From positions 1 to 24,208 of the forward strand of contig CALGGT010000085.1 of NCBI GenBank assembly GCA_937915825.1: 24,208 nucleotides of DNA. The letters run 5' to 3'. Under the pieces are notes generated by a model. It did not search any database. It saw only the letters and a list, made by a program, of their open reading frames with translations, and was not told the DNA's origin. Below, in pieces: positions 15,618 to 23,003 of the stretch (position 1 is the first letter of the stretch; the number at the start of each line of letters is the position of its first letter). The position numbers and the translations under genes were made by a program. Source of the stretch: an uncultured Eubacterium sp. GTDB lineage: Bacteria; Bacillota; Clostridia; Lachnospirales; Lachnospiraceae.

Positions 15618-17612
15618 CTATTCGTTTTCAATATATACGTTTGGTTTTAAACGTCGATCTGGCGTAGGATTAAACGTATATAACACCCCGTTTATCGTAA
15701 CATCTGATGCGTGTGTATCAAATACAACACTATCCACGCCTTCATAATCCTTTATAATCTGTTCCAAATGATAACATGAAGTAACACAATCAAATACCGG
15801 TGTAATCCACGTTGGTTCATCTGGATAAACATATCCTGTTAGTTTTCCATTATAGTAAACCATAGTTGGATAATAGCATTCCATATGCAACCATGTAGCA
15901 ACTCTCCTAACCTTTTCTATCGGGTCCATATCTTCCTCTACACCGGCACTCATTTCCACATAGTCATACCATTCCTGTAATTTTTCAAGATACCCAGTAA
16001 CACACTCCAACTTCATAAATACATCCGGAACAATATGCCCATTTTCCTCAACGCTGAGAAGTGCCGTTCCTGCCACATCGGATTTAATCGGAATATAGTA
16101 CCCTTTCCCATCTGCTGATGGATAATAATTATATTTCTCTGCTAAAGTTGCCGTGTATGAATATGACATTTTTTCATCCCAAACAATATCTGCATTCAAA
16201 GCATACATCCTACATGTAGAAACCTTTATCCCATAGCTATATAAACAAAATGTTTCCGGATCAGGATTATCAGTTTCTATATAAAGCAACCTGCCTCCAT
16301 TCATGGCATACCAGACATCTGATGTAGATACATCCATAATCCTATAGGAATACTGCGTTTCATAGTCATAATGCCCCACGCTATATGTGCGACTGAGTAT
16401 TAGTATATCATTATAATATACAGAGATCGTGGAAGTGCCTTCCCCAACAGGCAGAAGATAACATTGATAATGATTTTCAATCCCAGGATGGACATAAATG
16501 ACATCTTCATTCGATGTTTCATAACGCAGACTTCCTTTTGGAGGTATAGTCATTCCTCCCCCTGCACTACAACAACGAAAAGATATATATTTTCTATATT
16601 CATTTATATCAGCAAACTCTGTACTGTCTGATTTCTCATACTTCATTGTTTCTTGATTATGTGAATAATAGAATGGTTTTACATATATAACGCTTTTCGA
16701 ATCTATTGTATAATAATCTACCAACTCTGTCCCGGCTGCATTTCCATATGTACCAATGTATTCCTTTTCCGTCTCTACTCCGCAAGTTGGCAAAATATAA
16801 TAGTAGCTATGGTAAAAACTTGACCACTCGCGTACAGCATAGTCACTAAAACGGTTCCCGAATTCTCTGTTTAAGACAATCTTATCATCTGCATAATAGA
16901 AGGCACCTTCTGGTGGAACTGGCAATACCTCCGGCTGCTCATCCAGTACATCCTCTGGCTGTTCTTGATTTTCTGGCTGATCCAGTCCAAATTGATCTTC
17001 TTGTATGTTTTCCCCCTCTTTTTTATCTGTCTCCCCTGATTGATCTTGTTCTCCCTGCGCGGATTGATTGCTCTGTGTGTTTTCTCCCTCTTTTTTGTCT
17101 GTTTCCCCGGATTGATCCGTTGTCCCTTGTGAATCTTCATTCTCCGGTTTGCCTGAATCCTTCTGCACATTCTGATCTTTCGATTCATTCTGATCTTCCA
17201 CTCGTGCCCAGTTTTCTTGGGGTACATCTTCCGATTTCATACCGTCATTCGGCACTTCTTTTGATTTCACATAGACTTTGCACTTTAACTTCCTAATCCT
17301 ATATTTTGTACTTCCTTTGGTCTTATATGTAATTTTTGCTGTAATTCTTGCTGCCCCTTTGTTCTTTGCATTTACAATCCCTTTCGATGAAACAAGAGCA
17401 ACACACTTCCGGCTTGAACTCCATTTAATTGAACGAATCTTTTTGACATTCTTTTTTTTCGTTATATTCAGCTTATATTTTTCCCCCTTTTTTAATGTAA
17501 TGATTGATCTATTAAATCGCATTTTTACATTCGCAGCTTCTGATATGAAAGGCTTTTGCACAACACACAGAATGCCTAAAGCCATGCGAAGGCATTTTAT
17601 GAAATATTTCAA
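15618..17612 (-). CDS. Secreted protein with Big2-like domain and C-terminal transglutaminase-like region
   Basis: The protein has up to 664 residues. A basic N-terminus and short hydrophobic stretch (ALGILCVV) ending near SEAA form a signal peptide. Residues about 28-115 look like a bacterial Ig-like (Big2) domain (ITLKKGEKYKLNI, VSSKGIVNAKNKGAARITAKI). A hydrophilic linker (about 118-235) has two exact copies of DQSGETDKKEGEN. The rest is Tyr-rich with no recognised domain until the C-terminus. There WLHMECYYP, DCVTSC (Cys609/613), THASD (His634) and YTFNPTPD (Asn648/Asp652) have the order and spacing of a degenerate Cys-His-Asp transglutaminase-like fold. The start is uncertain: TTG 17612 or ATG 17585, neither with a ribosome binding site. 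It lies in AT-rich sequence unlike its neighbours, suggesting transfer. No cell-wall anchor motif is present. Confidence 0.72.
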   Translation of the reverse strand: MKYFIKCLRMALGILCVVQKPFISEAANVKMRFNRSIITLKKGEKYKLNITKKKNVKKIRSIKWSSSRKCVALVSSKGIVNAKNKGAARITAKITYKTKGSTKYRIRKLKCKVYVKSKEVPNDGMKSEDVPQENWARVEDQNESKDQNVQKDSGKPENEDSQGTTDQSGETDKKEGENTQSNQSAQGEQDQSGETDKKEGENIQEDQFGLDQPENQEQPEDVLDEQPEVLPVPPEGAFYYADDKIVLNREFGNRFSDYAVREWSSFYHSYYYILPTCGVETEKEYIGTYGNAAGTELVDYYTIDSKSVIYVKPFYYSHNQETMKYEKSDSTEFADINEYRKYISFRCCSAGGGMTIPPKGSLRYETSNEDVIYVHPGIENHYQCYLLPVGEGTSTISVYYNDILILSRTYSVGHYDYETQYSYRIMDVSTSDVWYAMNGGRLLYIETDNPDPETFCLYSYGIKVSTCRMYALNADIVWDEKMSYSYTATLAEKYNYYPSADGKGYYIPIKSDVAGTALLSVEENGHIVPDVFMKLECVTGYLEKLQEWYDYVEMSAGVEEDMDPIEKVRRVATWLHMECYYPTMVYYNGKLTGYVYPDEPTWITPVFDCVTSCYHLEQIIKDYEGVDSVVFDTHASDVTINGVLYTFNPTPDRRLKPNVYIENE
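17571..17596. repeat. Inverted repeat at the head-to-head gene starts
   Basis: A 7-bp dyad (17571-17577 with 17590-17596) with a 12-nt loop lies just before the ribosome binding site of the 101-aa gene and inside the first codons of the 664-aa gene. It could be an operator or leader hairpin. Confidence 0.4.
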
Positions 17613-17624
17613 GGGGGTGAAACT

Positions 17625-17930
17625 ATGATTGATGGTAACGTAAACGAATTTGTAGATAATCTATACTATGGATCAGAAATGTATTTCATTTTTAAGGATA
17701 GGAAATACTTTATTCAAGGATGGGTTAAAGACTCCATTCATTACCTTGTACTTGATTATGATTACGAAACGGAACTTTATGATCCCAATAACCCTGAATG
17801 CAACAAATATATCTGGGAATGCTCATCGAGGGATTCTGAGGAATGCGTACAAGCATTTCTTGATGCCCCACTCTGGGATGGTAAAAAATTCTACGATGTA
17901 GAAAATGAGATAATCTGGGCGGATCCATAA
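17625..17930 (+). CDS. Small conserved-looking acidic protein, function unknown
   Basis: A 101-residue cytoplasmic protein with no signal peptide or membrane segment. It is rich in Tyr, Trp and Asp/Glu, with an N-terminal pattern LYYGSEMYFIFKDRKYFIQGW, a middle YLVLDYDYETELYD, and a C-terminal ECVQAFLDAPLWDGKKFYDV. The pattern is like small orphan/immunity-type proteins common in Lachnospiraceae accessory DNA, but I cannot name a family. AAGGGGGTGA (17611-17620) is a very good ribosome binding site 4-7 nt before ATG 17625. Its promoter must lie inside the opposite 664-aa gene, only 12 bp away. A strong hairpin follows the stop. Confidence 0.75.
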   Translation: MIDGNVNEFVDNLYYGSEMYFIFKDRKYFIQGWVKDSIHYLVLDYDYETELYDPNNPECNKYIWECSSRDSEECVQAFLDAPLWDGKKFYDVENEIIWADP

Positions 17931-17940
17931 TTTCTTATGA

Positions 17941-17974
17941 TAGAGGGGTGTACATTCGTACACCCCTCTATTTC
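17941..17974 (+). terminator. Terminator after the 101-aa gene
   Basis: A perfect 13-bp stem (17941-17953 with 17958-17970) and ATTC loop, followed by TTTC. The T-tract is short but the stem is very stable. It may also block minus-strand transcription from panC. Confidence 0.8.
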
Positions 17975-17982
17975 ACATCCTT

Positions 17983-18178
17983 CTATATGCTATCCATCAC
18001 TAACTTTACCGTATTAAACAGTTCCATCTTCTCGTTATTGTTCCCCGGTTTTCCTTGGTGGTAGTAAATAAATATTCCATATTGACTACAATCCGTCCAC
18101 TGTCCCCGATTTTTGGGGAAGTGGGGGATATCTACAATAGCGTCATGCACTTGATGCGTCGTGTCAGCATCATTCTCT
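17983..18178 (-). pseudogene. 3' remnant of an unknown gene downstream of panC
   Basis: The minus-strand frame ending at TAG 17983-17985 is open back into the panC stop region and reads as protein-like sequence: VDIPHFPKNRGQWTDCSQYG, then IFIYYHQGKPGNNNEKMELF and NTVKLVMDSI. There is no ATG or ribosome binding site; the only start-like codon (GTG, about 55 codons before the stop) has none. It looks like the C-terminal third of a small accessory-gene protein whose 5' part has been lost at the junction with panC. The family is not recognised. Confidence 0.5.
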
Positions 18179-18179
18179 C

Positions 18180-19025
18180 TTAAGGAACCAGGAGCATGTT
18201 ATCGATCAGGCGGGTCGTTCCCACATACACGGCCATGGCCACCAAAACATCTTTCTTGATTTCAGAAACCGGTTCCATATTAACCGCGTCCACGGCTTCA
18301 ATGTAATCAATTCTTGCCAACGGCTCCTTCTCAACCACCTCCTGAATTGCCTGGATCACAGGGGCTGTGGTTCTCTCCCCCTCCAGATAGATCGCCTTTC
18401 CTGCCTGTAATCCCCGACTCAGGCAAAGGGCTGCCTGTCTTTCTTCCGGGCTTAAATAGGTGTTCCGGGAACTCTTGGCAAGCCCATCTTCTTCCCTTAC
18501 AATGGGACACCCCACGATGGTTATGGGGAAACTTAGATCCCTTACCATGCGGCGAATCACTGCCAGCTGCTGAGCGTCCTTTTGTCCAAAATACGCCCGA
18601 TCCGGCTGGGCAATATGGAACAATTTGGACACAACCGTACATACTCCCCGAAAATGCGTAGGTCTTGTCTTTCCACAAAGTCCTTTGGTTAAGCCATCCA
18701 TGTCCACATAGGTGCAGAAATCATCCTCGTACATGTCTTCCGGCTCCGGTGCCAGTACAAGATCCGCCCCCGCCTCCTCGCACGCCTTGCAATCTTTCTC
18801 CAGATCTCTGGGATAAGATGCCAGATCCTCCCCCGGTCCAAACTGGATGGGGTTGACAAAATCGCTGACTACCACCTTATCGCACTCTTCCACTGCCTTC
18901 TTGATCAGGCTGATGTGTCCCTCATGTAGATATCCCATGGTGGGCACCAGGCCAATGACCTTTCCTTCTCTTTTCCATTCCATTACCTGTTCGGTAACCT
19001 CCTGAGGCTTCTTTAAAACTTTCAT
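18180..19025 (-). CDS. panC: Pantothenate synthetase
   Basis: Joins pantoate and beta-alanine with ATP in the last step of vitamin B5 synthesis. The 281-residue product has the family nucleotide-binding motif VPTMGYLHEGHISLI (HxGH near 31-34), VSDFVNPIQFGPGEDL, YFGQKDAQQLAVIRRM, and the KSSRN loop of the second ATP motif (GLAKSSRNTYLS). AAAGGA precedes ATG 19025. It is the last gene of a three-gene operon, 110 bp behind panB. panD (aspartate decarboxylase), which often follows panC, is absent; a gene remnant takes its place. Confidence 0.97.
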   Translation of the reverse strand: MKVLKKPQEVTEQVMEWKREGKVIGLVPTMGYLHEGHISLIKKAVEECDKVVVSDFVNPIQFGPGEDLASYPRDLEKDCKACEEAGADLVLAPEPEDMYEDDFCTYVDMDGLTKGLCGKTRPTHFRGVCTVVSKLFHIAQPDRAYFGQKDAQQLAVIRRMVRDLSFPITIVGCPIVREEDGLAKSSRNTYLSPEERQAALCLSRGLQAGKAIYLEGERTTAPVIQAIQEVVEKEPLARIDYIEAVDAVNMEPVSEIKKDVLVAMAVYVGTTRLIDNMLLVP

Positions 19026-19135
19026 TTTCGATTCCTTTCTACGATTCTTTTAACTATTTTTTCTACTATTTTTCATCCATTCTTTCTGCTATCTTTTCTA
19101 CTTTTTTCTACGATTCTTTCTGCTTTTTCTAAACA
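19026..19135. repeat. Degenerate purine/pyrimidine-rich repeats between panB and panC
   Basis: The gap is almost pure pyrimidine on the plus strand, with repeated CTACGATTCTTT-like and TTTCTGCT/TTTCTACT units (exact CTACGATTCTTT at about 19039-19050 and 19109-19120). It shows no terminator, so panB-panC co-transcription is likely. Confidence 0.6.
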
Positions 19136-19990
19136 TCATTCAAACTCCATTTGTCCCAACAACTTCTCGAACTCTTCTTCCTCTTCCGGAGCCATGGCGT
19201 AGCTCTGCTTTTCCCCCGGGAATGTGCCAGCCTTCACTTCCTTATCGTAGTCGGCGAATCCGGCTCTCATCAACTCACCTACCTGGGCAAACTGCTTTAC
19301 AAACTTCGGAACAAAATCCGAGAAGATCCCCAGCATATCCTGATACACCAGAACCTGTCCGTCTGTGTCCGGTCCGGCTCCGATCCCGATCACCGGAACT
19401 TTTAGCATCTCGGTGATCTTCTTACCGATGATCGCCGGCACACACTCAACAACCACGGCAAATGCTCCGGCCGCCTCAACTGCCTTGGCGTCCTTAACGA
19501 TCTTAAGGGCTGCTCCTACATCCTTCCCCTGCACTTTAAATCCGCCGAACGCGTGAATGGATTGGGGCGTCATGCCAATATGGGCACACACGGGAATCCC
19601 GGCATCCACAAGGCTGCGGATCTGCGGGCAGATCTGGGTACCACCTTCTAATTTAACTGCGTCCGCATGAGCTTCCTTCATAATCCGTCCCGCATTCTCC
19701 ATGGCACTCTCCACGGAAATCTGATAAGACATAAAGGGCATATCCACGACAACCAAGGCGTTTTTCGCGCCTCTTGCCACCGCTGCCCCGTGATGGATCA
19801 TATCCTCCATGGTAACGGATACGGTGTTGTCATACCCTAGTATCGCATTTCCCAGAGAATCCCCTACTAAAATACTATTTACGCCGGACTCATCGATCAA
19901 TTTCGCCGTGGAATAATCGTAAGCCGTTAGCATGGTTAATTTTTCTCCGTTGTTCTTTGCCTCTTGAAATGTTTTCACTGTATTCTTCAT
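19136..19990 (-). CDS. panB: 3-methyl-2-oxobutanoate hydroxymethyltransferase
   Basis: Makes ketopantoate from alpha-ketoisovalerate and methylene-tetrahydrofolate. The 284-residue product has [28 protein letters not shown] (metal-binding Asp), VKLEGG, the pair HIGMTPQS, and [22 protein letters not shown]. All are in the order typical of the TIM-barrel PanB family. The ATG overlaps the stop of the upstream reductase gene (ATGA, 19987-19990), so translation is coupled. Confidence 0.97.
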   Translation of the reverse strand: MKNTVKTFQEAKNNGEKLTMLTAYDYSTAKLIDESGVNSILVGDSLGNAILGYDNTVSVTMEDMIHHGAAVARGAKNALVVVDMPFMSYQISVESAMENAGRIMKEAHADAVKLEGGTQICPQIRSLVDAGIPVCAHIGMTPQSIHAFGGFKVQGKDVGAALKIVKDAKAVEAAGAFAVVVECVPAIIGKKITEMLKVPVIGIGAGPDTDGQVLVYQDMLGIFSDFVPKFVKQFAQVGELMRAGFADYDKEVKAGTFPGEKQSYAMAPEEEEEFEKLLGQMEFE

Positions 19991-20886
19991 AGCGTCGTCC
20001 TTTCCGTTTCCATTTTAGAAACCTTATTATTTCTCGTCTTCATCATCTGTGCCATGGATGTGTAATCTCGCTCCGGGTGCTTCTCCCGGGCAATCTTGAT
20101 CAACACCTCTCCTAAATCCGCATACACCCGGTCTGCCATTTCACAATCCTTTAGGGCTTTTCGGTGCTTTTCCACGGTTTTCACATCGCCCCGTTCTACT
20201 GGTCCGGTTAGGGCTTCTACTACTCCTTTGTCCAAGAGATTCTCAAAATTCCCCCGAACCAACGGTTCCACCGCTTCCGCCCAATTGCCTTCGCCGCAAT
20301 CTTTTAGAAGATCCGTGCCCACCCGATACAAGGCGATCATGGAATTACTTAACAGGGAGAGGGCCGCGTGGTATTTTCCTTTATTCCGGGTCTCAATGGG
20401 AATGATCCGATTGGGCAAGGACGCAAATATCTGGTTCAGGCGTTCCTTCGCAACCGCATCCCCTTCCAGGGTAAAGAAAATATTCTGAAGTTGTAAATAC
20501 GTGGTAAATCGGTCGCTGAATGCGTAGACCGGATGAATCGATGCCGGATGTGCCTTTACATCCCCGGCATGCTCAAAGAGATCGGATGATAGACTGCCGC
20601 TACAATGACAAACAATCTTATCCTCTAATTGGGATGGGCATTTTCTGTATAATTCATTCCACACGCCCCGGATCTCATCGTCCGGCGTCGTGATCATCAG
20701 AATGGAAGAATCCTCTGCCCATTGGGTTAAATCGTCATAGCTTTTTGTGTCAGTGAAAGTCGCAGCCTTGTCTGCGCTTTCTTTGCTCTTACTGTAATAA
20801 CCGGAAATTGCCAGTCCGTTCTCTTTTAAATATTTACCCAGAGAACAGGCAACTTTCCCGGCGCCCAGCCAGCCGATTTTCTCCAT
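19987..20886 (-). CDS. panG: Rossmann/DUF2520 protein, probable ketopantoate reductase (PanG-like)
   Basis: A 299-residue NAD(P)-binding protein. The N-terminal Rossmann motif [14 protein letters not shown] (3-16) is followed by [13 protein letters not shown] and [15 protein letters not shown] (about 91-105). A helical C-terminal half (from about 165, [18 protein letters not shown]) matches the DUF2520 architecture. In a pan operon the expected missing step is reduction of ketopantoate to pantoate; classic PanE is not visible, while PanG is a known alternative reductase of this general type. The function is therefore inferred from fold plus context. Translationally coupled to panB. The last about 15 residues ([11 protein letters not shown]) look poorly conserved. 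AGGAGG lies before ATG 20886. Confidence 0.8.
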   Translation of the reverse strand: MEKIGWLGAGKVACSLGKYLKENGLAISGYYSKSKESADKAATFTDTKSYDDLTQWAEDSSILMITTPDDEIRGVWNELYRKCPSQLEDKIVCHCSGSLSSDLFEHAGDVKAHPASIHPVYAFSDRFTTYLQLQNIFFTLEGDAVAKERLNQIFASLPNRIIPIETRNKGKYHAALSLLSNSMIALYRVGTDLLKDCGEGNWAEAVEPLVRGNFENLLDKGVVEALTGPVERGDVKTVEKHRKALKDCEMADRVYADLGEVLIKIAREKHPERDYTSMAQMMKTRNNKVSKMETERTTL

Positions 20887-20954
20887 GCTACCACCTCCTT
20901 TTCAGGTGACAGCTATCATCGGATGTAGTTTCGATTCGAATACCACTCAAAGGC

Positions 20955-20983
20955 ATTATAACACAATGTGAAAAAAATAACAA
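20955..20983 (-). promoter_or_regulatory. Promoter of the pantothenate operon
   Basis: On the minus strand: TTGTTA (20983-20978), 17-bp spacer, perfect TATAAT (20960-20955), about 70 bp before the reductase start. Confidence 0.75.
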
Positions 20984-20987
20984 TACA

Positions 20988-21063
20988 GAATTCGAGTGAC
21001 AAATAGAATTCCATTGGCATACGGAATTCGAGTGACATTTTCCGTGTAGGATTCCATTGACAT
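20988..21063. repeat. Imperfect direct repeat between the two divergent promoters
   Basis: The stretch has two copies of GGAATTCGAGTGACA-like sequence (about 20988-21002 and 21024-21038), each followed by an ATTCCATTG(G/A)CAT copy (21008-21020 and 21052-21063). The second CATTGACA forms the -35 box of the riboswitch promoter. The repeat may be a duplicated promoter segment or an operator. Confidence 0.65.
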
Positions 21064-21085
21064 TTCCCATTGAATCCCGTATAAT
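21057..21085 (+). promoter_or_regulatory. Consensus promoter of the TPP-riboswitch operon
   Basis: Perfect TTGACA (21057-21062), 17-bp spacer and perfect TATAAT (21080-21085). Transcription should start near 21092, a few bases before the aptamer. Confidence 0.93.
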
Positions 21086-21092
21086 GGTTTCC

Positions 21093-21190
21093 ATGAAACA
21101 CAGGGGAGCCTATATCGGTAGGCTGAGAGGAAGTAATCGAACTTCGACCCTTTAACCTGATGCGGGTCATGCCGCCGTAGGGAGTCATTT
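21093..21190 (+). promoter_or_regulatory. TPP riboswitch (THI box) aptamer
   Basis: The conserved blocks are all present and in order: CAGGGGAGCC, GGCTGAGAGG, ACCCTTTAACCTGATGCGG, and the closing ATGCCGCCGTAGGGAG. Both pyrimidine- and pyrophosphate-binding arms are therefore intact. It should lower expression of the plus-strand operon when thiamine pyrophosphate is plentiful. Confidence 0.97.
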
Positions 21191-21230
21191 GGATCATTTC
21201 AGGAGGCACCACGGCGGCGTCTCCTGTTTT
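21171..21230 (+). terminator. Riboswitch expression platform: terminator and competing antiterminator
   Basis: An 8-bp stem with one GU pair (21200-21207 with 21219-21226) and T4 forms a short terminator. Its loop contains ACGGCGGC (21211-21218), exactly complementary to GCCGCCGT (21171-21178) in the 3' arm of the aptamer. Ligand binding would hold the aptamer arm and free the terminator; without TPP the arm pairs with the loop and disrupts it. The mechanism is inferred from pairing only. Confidence 0.72.
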
Positions 21231-21241
21231 CATGTCGGAAC

Positions 21242-21289
21242 GTATATTGGGAGGTATATTAGGAAGTATATCGGGGGGTATATCGGGAA
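21242..21289 (+). repeat. Four 12-bp tandem repeats in the riboswitch leader
   Basis: Four units beginning GTATAT, each 12 bp (21242-21253, 21254-21265, 21266-21277, 21278-21289), with a partial fifth. They lie after the riboswitch terminator and before the first ribosome binding site. No function is visible. Confidence 0.88.
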
Positions 21290-21396
21290 GTATGCGTTGG
21301 CTTTGTCCGCCACCCGCTTCCAGCGACATATTGGGGACACCACCTTATGCCGCTCTATAAAACAATGCGAGAAAATCAGAAAGGAGAATGATTAGA

Positions 21397-21513
21397 ATGA
21401 TGAAATCAGCATTGACCATCGCAGAACAAAACTGCAGCGGAGGTGCCGTGGAGTGCACTTTCAAGATCAAGAGAAATTGTAAGGAGGGAATGTATCATGA
21501 ACAAAACAAATGA
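21397..21513 (+). CDS. Small 38-aa ORF coupled to the methyltransferase gene
   Basis: The first ribosome binding site after the riboswitch, AAGGAG (21381-21386), precedes ATG 21397 (ATGATG; the second ATG is also possible). The frame encodes 38 residues with three Cys (MMKSALTIAEQNCSGG, then AVECTFKIKRNC and KEGMYHEQNK). It ends at TGA 21511-21513, overlapping the methyltransferase start by 17 bp, an arrangement usual for translational coupling. It may be a leader peptide, a small functional protein, a peptide substrate, or chance. No signal peptide. No family recognised. Confidence 0.5.
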   Translation: MMKSALTIAEQNCSGGAVECTFKIKRNCKEGMYHEQNK

Positions 21514-22231
21514 GATGAAGGCAAATGAAACGAAGATCCGACAAAAATTTGATGGATACGCCGACCAATATGATACATGGTTTATGGAAAATTCCAATCT
21601 CTTTGAAAGCGAGCTCCGGCTCTTTAAAAAGGCGTTAGGTGATATTTCCGGAAAAAAACTGTTGTCCGTTGGGTGTGGAAGCGGCCTTTTTGAAAGTTAC
21701 CTGGACTGCTCCGGGATCGAAGGGATCGAGCCTTCCCATGATATGGGTGAGATTGCCCAAAAACGCGGCGTCAATGTAATCCGCTTCGGAATGATCGAAG
21801 ACGTGGCTCTTCCGGAAAATACATATGACGTGATTTATTTTAACGGAAGTTCCAGCTATATGGAAGATCTTACACCCGTCTATCAGAAGAGCCTTCAAGC
21901 TCTTAAGGAGGATGGGAAACTGATCTTACTGGATGTCCCGAAGGAGAGCGCCTTTGGATTTATGTATCTTCTTGGAAAAAGCCTGGGTACCTACCAGCAT
22001 GAATACCTGGAAGAAACAATGCCGGCCTTACCCTATCCTCTCGAACTGGCTTCATCGGGGGTTTGGCATTCTACAGAGGAAAAGATTCATGTGCTTAAAA
22101 ACCTGGACGTTACGAAGTTTACATTCTATCAGACCCTTCTTAAGAATCCCATGTACACCAACGAGGAACCGGAGGAGGTTGCAGAGGGGTATAAAAGCGG
22201 CGGGTATGTAGCGATTATTGCGGAGAAATAA
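21497..22231 (+). CDS. Class I SAM-dependent methyltransferase in TPP-controlled operon
   Basis: A 244-residue soluble protein of the UbiE/Methyltransf_11 type. An N-terminal helix (IRQKFDGYADQYDTWF) is followed by motif I LLSVGCGSG (55-63) for SAM binding. An acidic loop near SCSGIEGIEPSHDMGEIA-like sequence at about 70-88, a motif-II/III region (ENTYDVIYFNGSSSYMEDL) and GKLILLDVPKE come next. ATG 21497 has AAGGAGGG (21481-21488) 8 nt upstream; the longer frame has none. The substrate is unknown. Its place directly under the TPP riboswitch and before tenA suggests a thiamine-related or pyrimidine/thiazole breakdown product, but this is inference from context only. Confidence 0.85.
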   Translation: MNKTNEMKANETKIRQKFDGYADQYDTWFMENSNLFESELRLFKKALGDISGKKLLSVGCGSGLFESYLDCSGIEGIEPSHDMGEIAQKRGVNVIRFGMIEDVALPENTYDVIYFNGSSSYMEDLTPVYQKSLQALKEDGKLILLDVPKESAFGFMYLLGKSLGTYQHEYLEETMPALPYPLELASSGVWHSTEEKIHVLKNLDVTKFTFYQTLLKNPMYTNEEPEEVAEGYKSGGYVAIIAEK

Positions 22232-22333
22232 GAAGCAGATCGGCCCCATACACAGTTTCGCGATCGAACGCAGACCACTGTATCGCATGGATGGCAGAAG
22301 AATGAATGGCAGCAGAATAGGAGGCGACTTCCC

Positions 22334-22984
22334 TTGAAACGATCGGAATTATTGTTTCAGAAAACAAAAAGACTTTGGGATGAGACAGCAGATCACCCCT
22401 TCGTTACCGCTATGGCCGACGGGACACTGGAGGCGCGGCGGTTCAAAGCCTATATGCTTCAAGATTACTATTATCTGAAAGAATATATTGAAATCCTGGA
22501 ACAGATGGAAGCCCATGCCTCCGATGAAACTGCTGCTTTCCTTAAAAAAGCGGCTCAGTCCACACGCGATGAGATGAATGCGGTCCATATGCAACACATG
22601 AAGCAACTGGGCATCACCACCCGGGAAATTCAAACAACCGGAAAAGCGCCTGTGTGTGCGGAATATTTGCAATACCTAAGAAAAACCGCTCAGAAGGGAA
22701 CGGTTCAAGGATTAACGGCCCTGCTGCAATGTTCCTGGAGCTATGCCTATATTGCCCGAACCGTGGCTGACAGACATCGTAACGAACTGGCTGATTCTCC
22801 CTATGTCGGGTGGTTTCTCTCCTACACGTCGGAGGAATATACGAATGCAAACGCGGAATGGATCGACGTTCTTGACCGGGAAACCGAACACATCCCCCGG
22901 GACGAGATAAAACCGTTGTTCCTAATATTTGAAACATGTGCACAGTACGAAAACCGTTTCTGGAATTTATTTTTGGAATCTTAA
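22334..22984 (+). CDS. tenA: TenA family aminopyrimidine aminohydrolase (thiaminase II type)
   Basis: Members of the TenA family hydrolyse aminomethyl-aminopyrimidine to HMP, salvaging the pyrimidine half of degraded thiamine, and some cleave thiamine. The 216-residue all-helical protein has the expected active-site positions: Asp44 in YMLQDYYYL, Cys133 in TALLQCSWSY, and Glu206 in AQYENRFWN. It therefore belongs to the Cys-containing (TenA_C) branch. The start is TTG 22334, with AGGAGG (22319-22324) nine bases upstream. It follows the methyltransferase by 102 bp with no terminator and should share the TPP-controlled transcript. Confidence 0.93.
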   Translation: MKRSELLFQKTKRLWDETADHPFVTAMADGTLEARRFKAYMLQDYYYLKEYIEILEQMEAHASDETAAFLKKAAQSTRDEMNAVHMQHMKQLGITTREIQTTGKAPVCAEYLQYLRKTAQKGTVQGLTALLQCSWSYAYIARTVADRHRNELADSPYVGWFLSYTSEEYTNANAEWIDVLDRETEHIPRDEIKPLFLIFETCAQYENRFWNLFLES

Positions 22985-23003
22985 TACGAGGAGGCGTTTT
23001 GCT

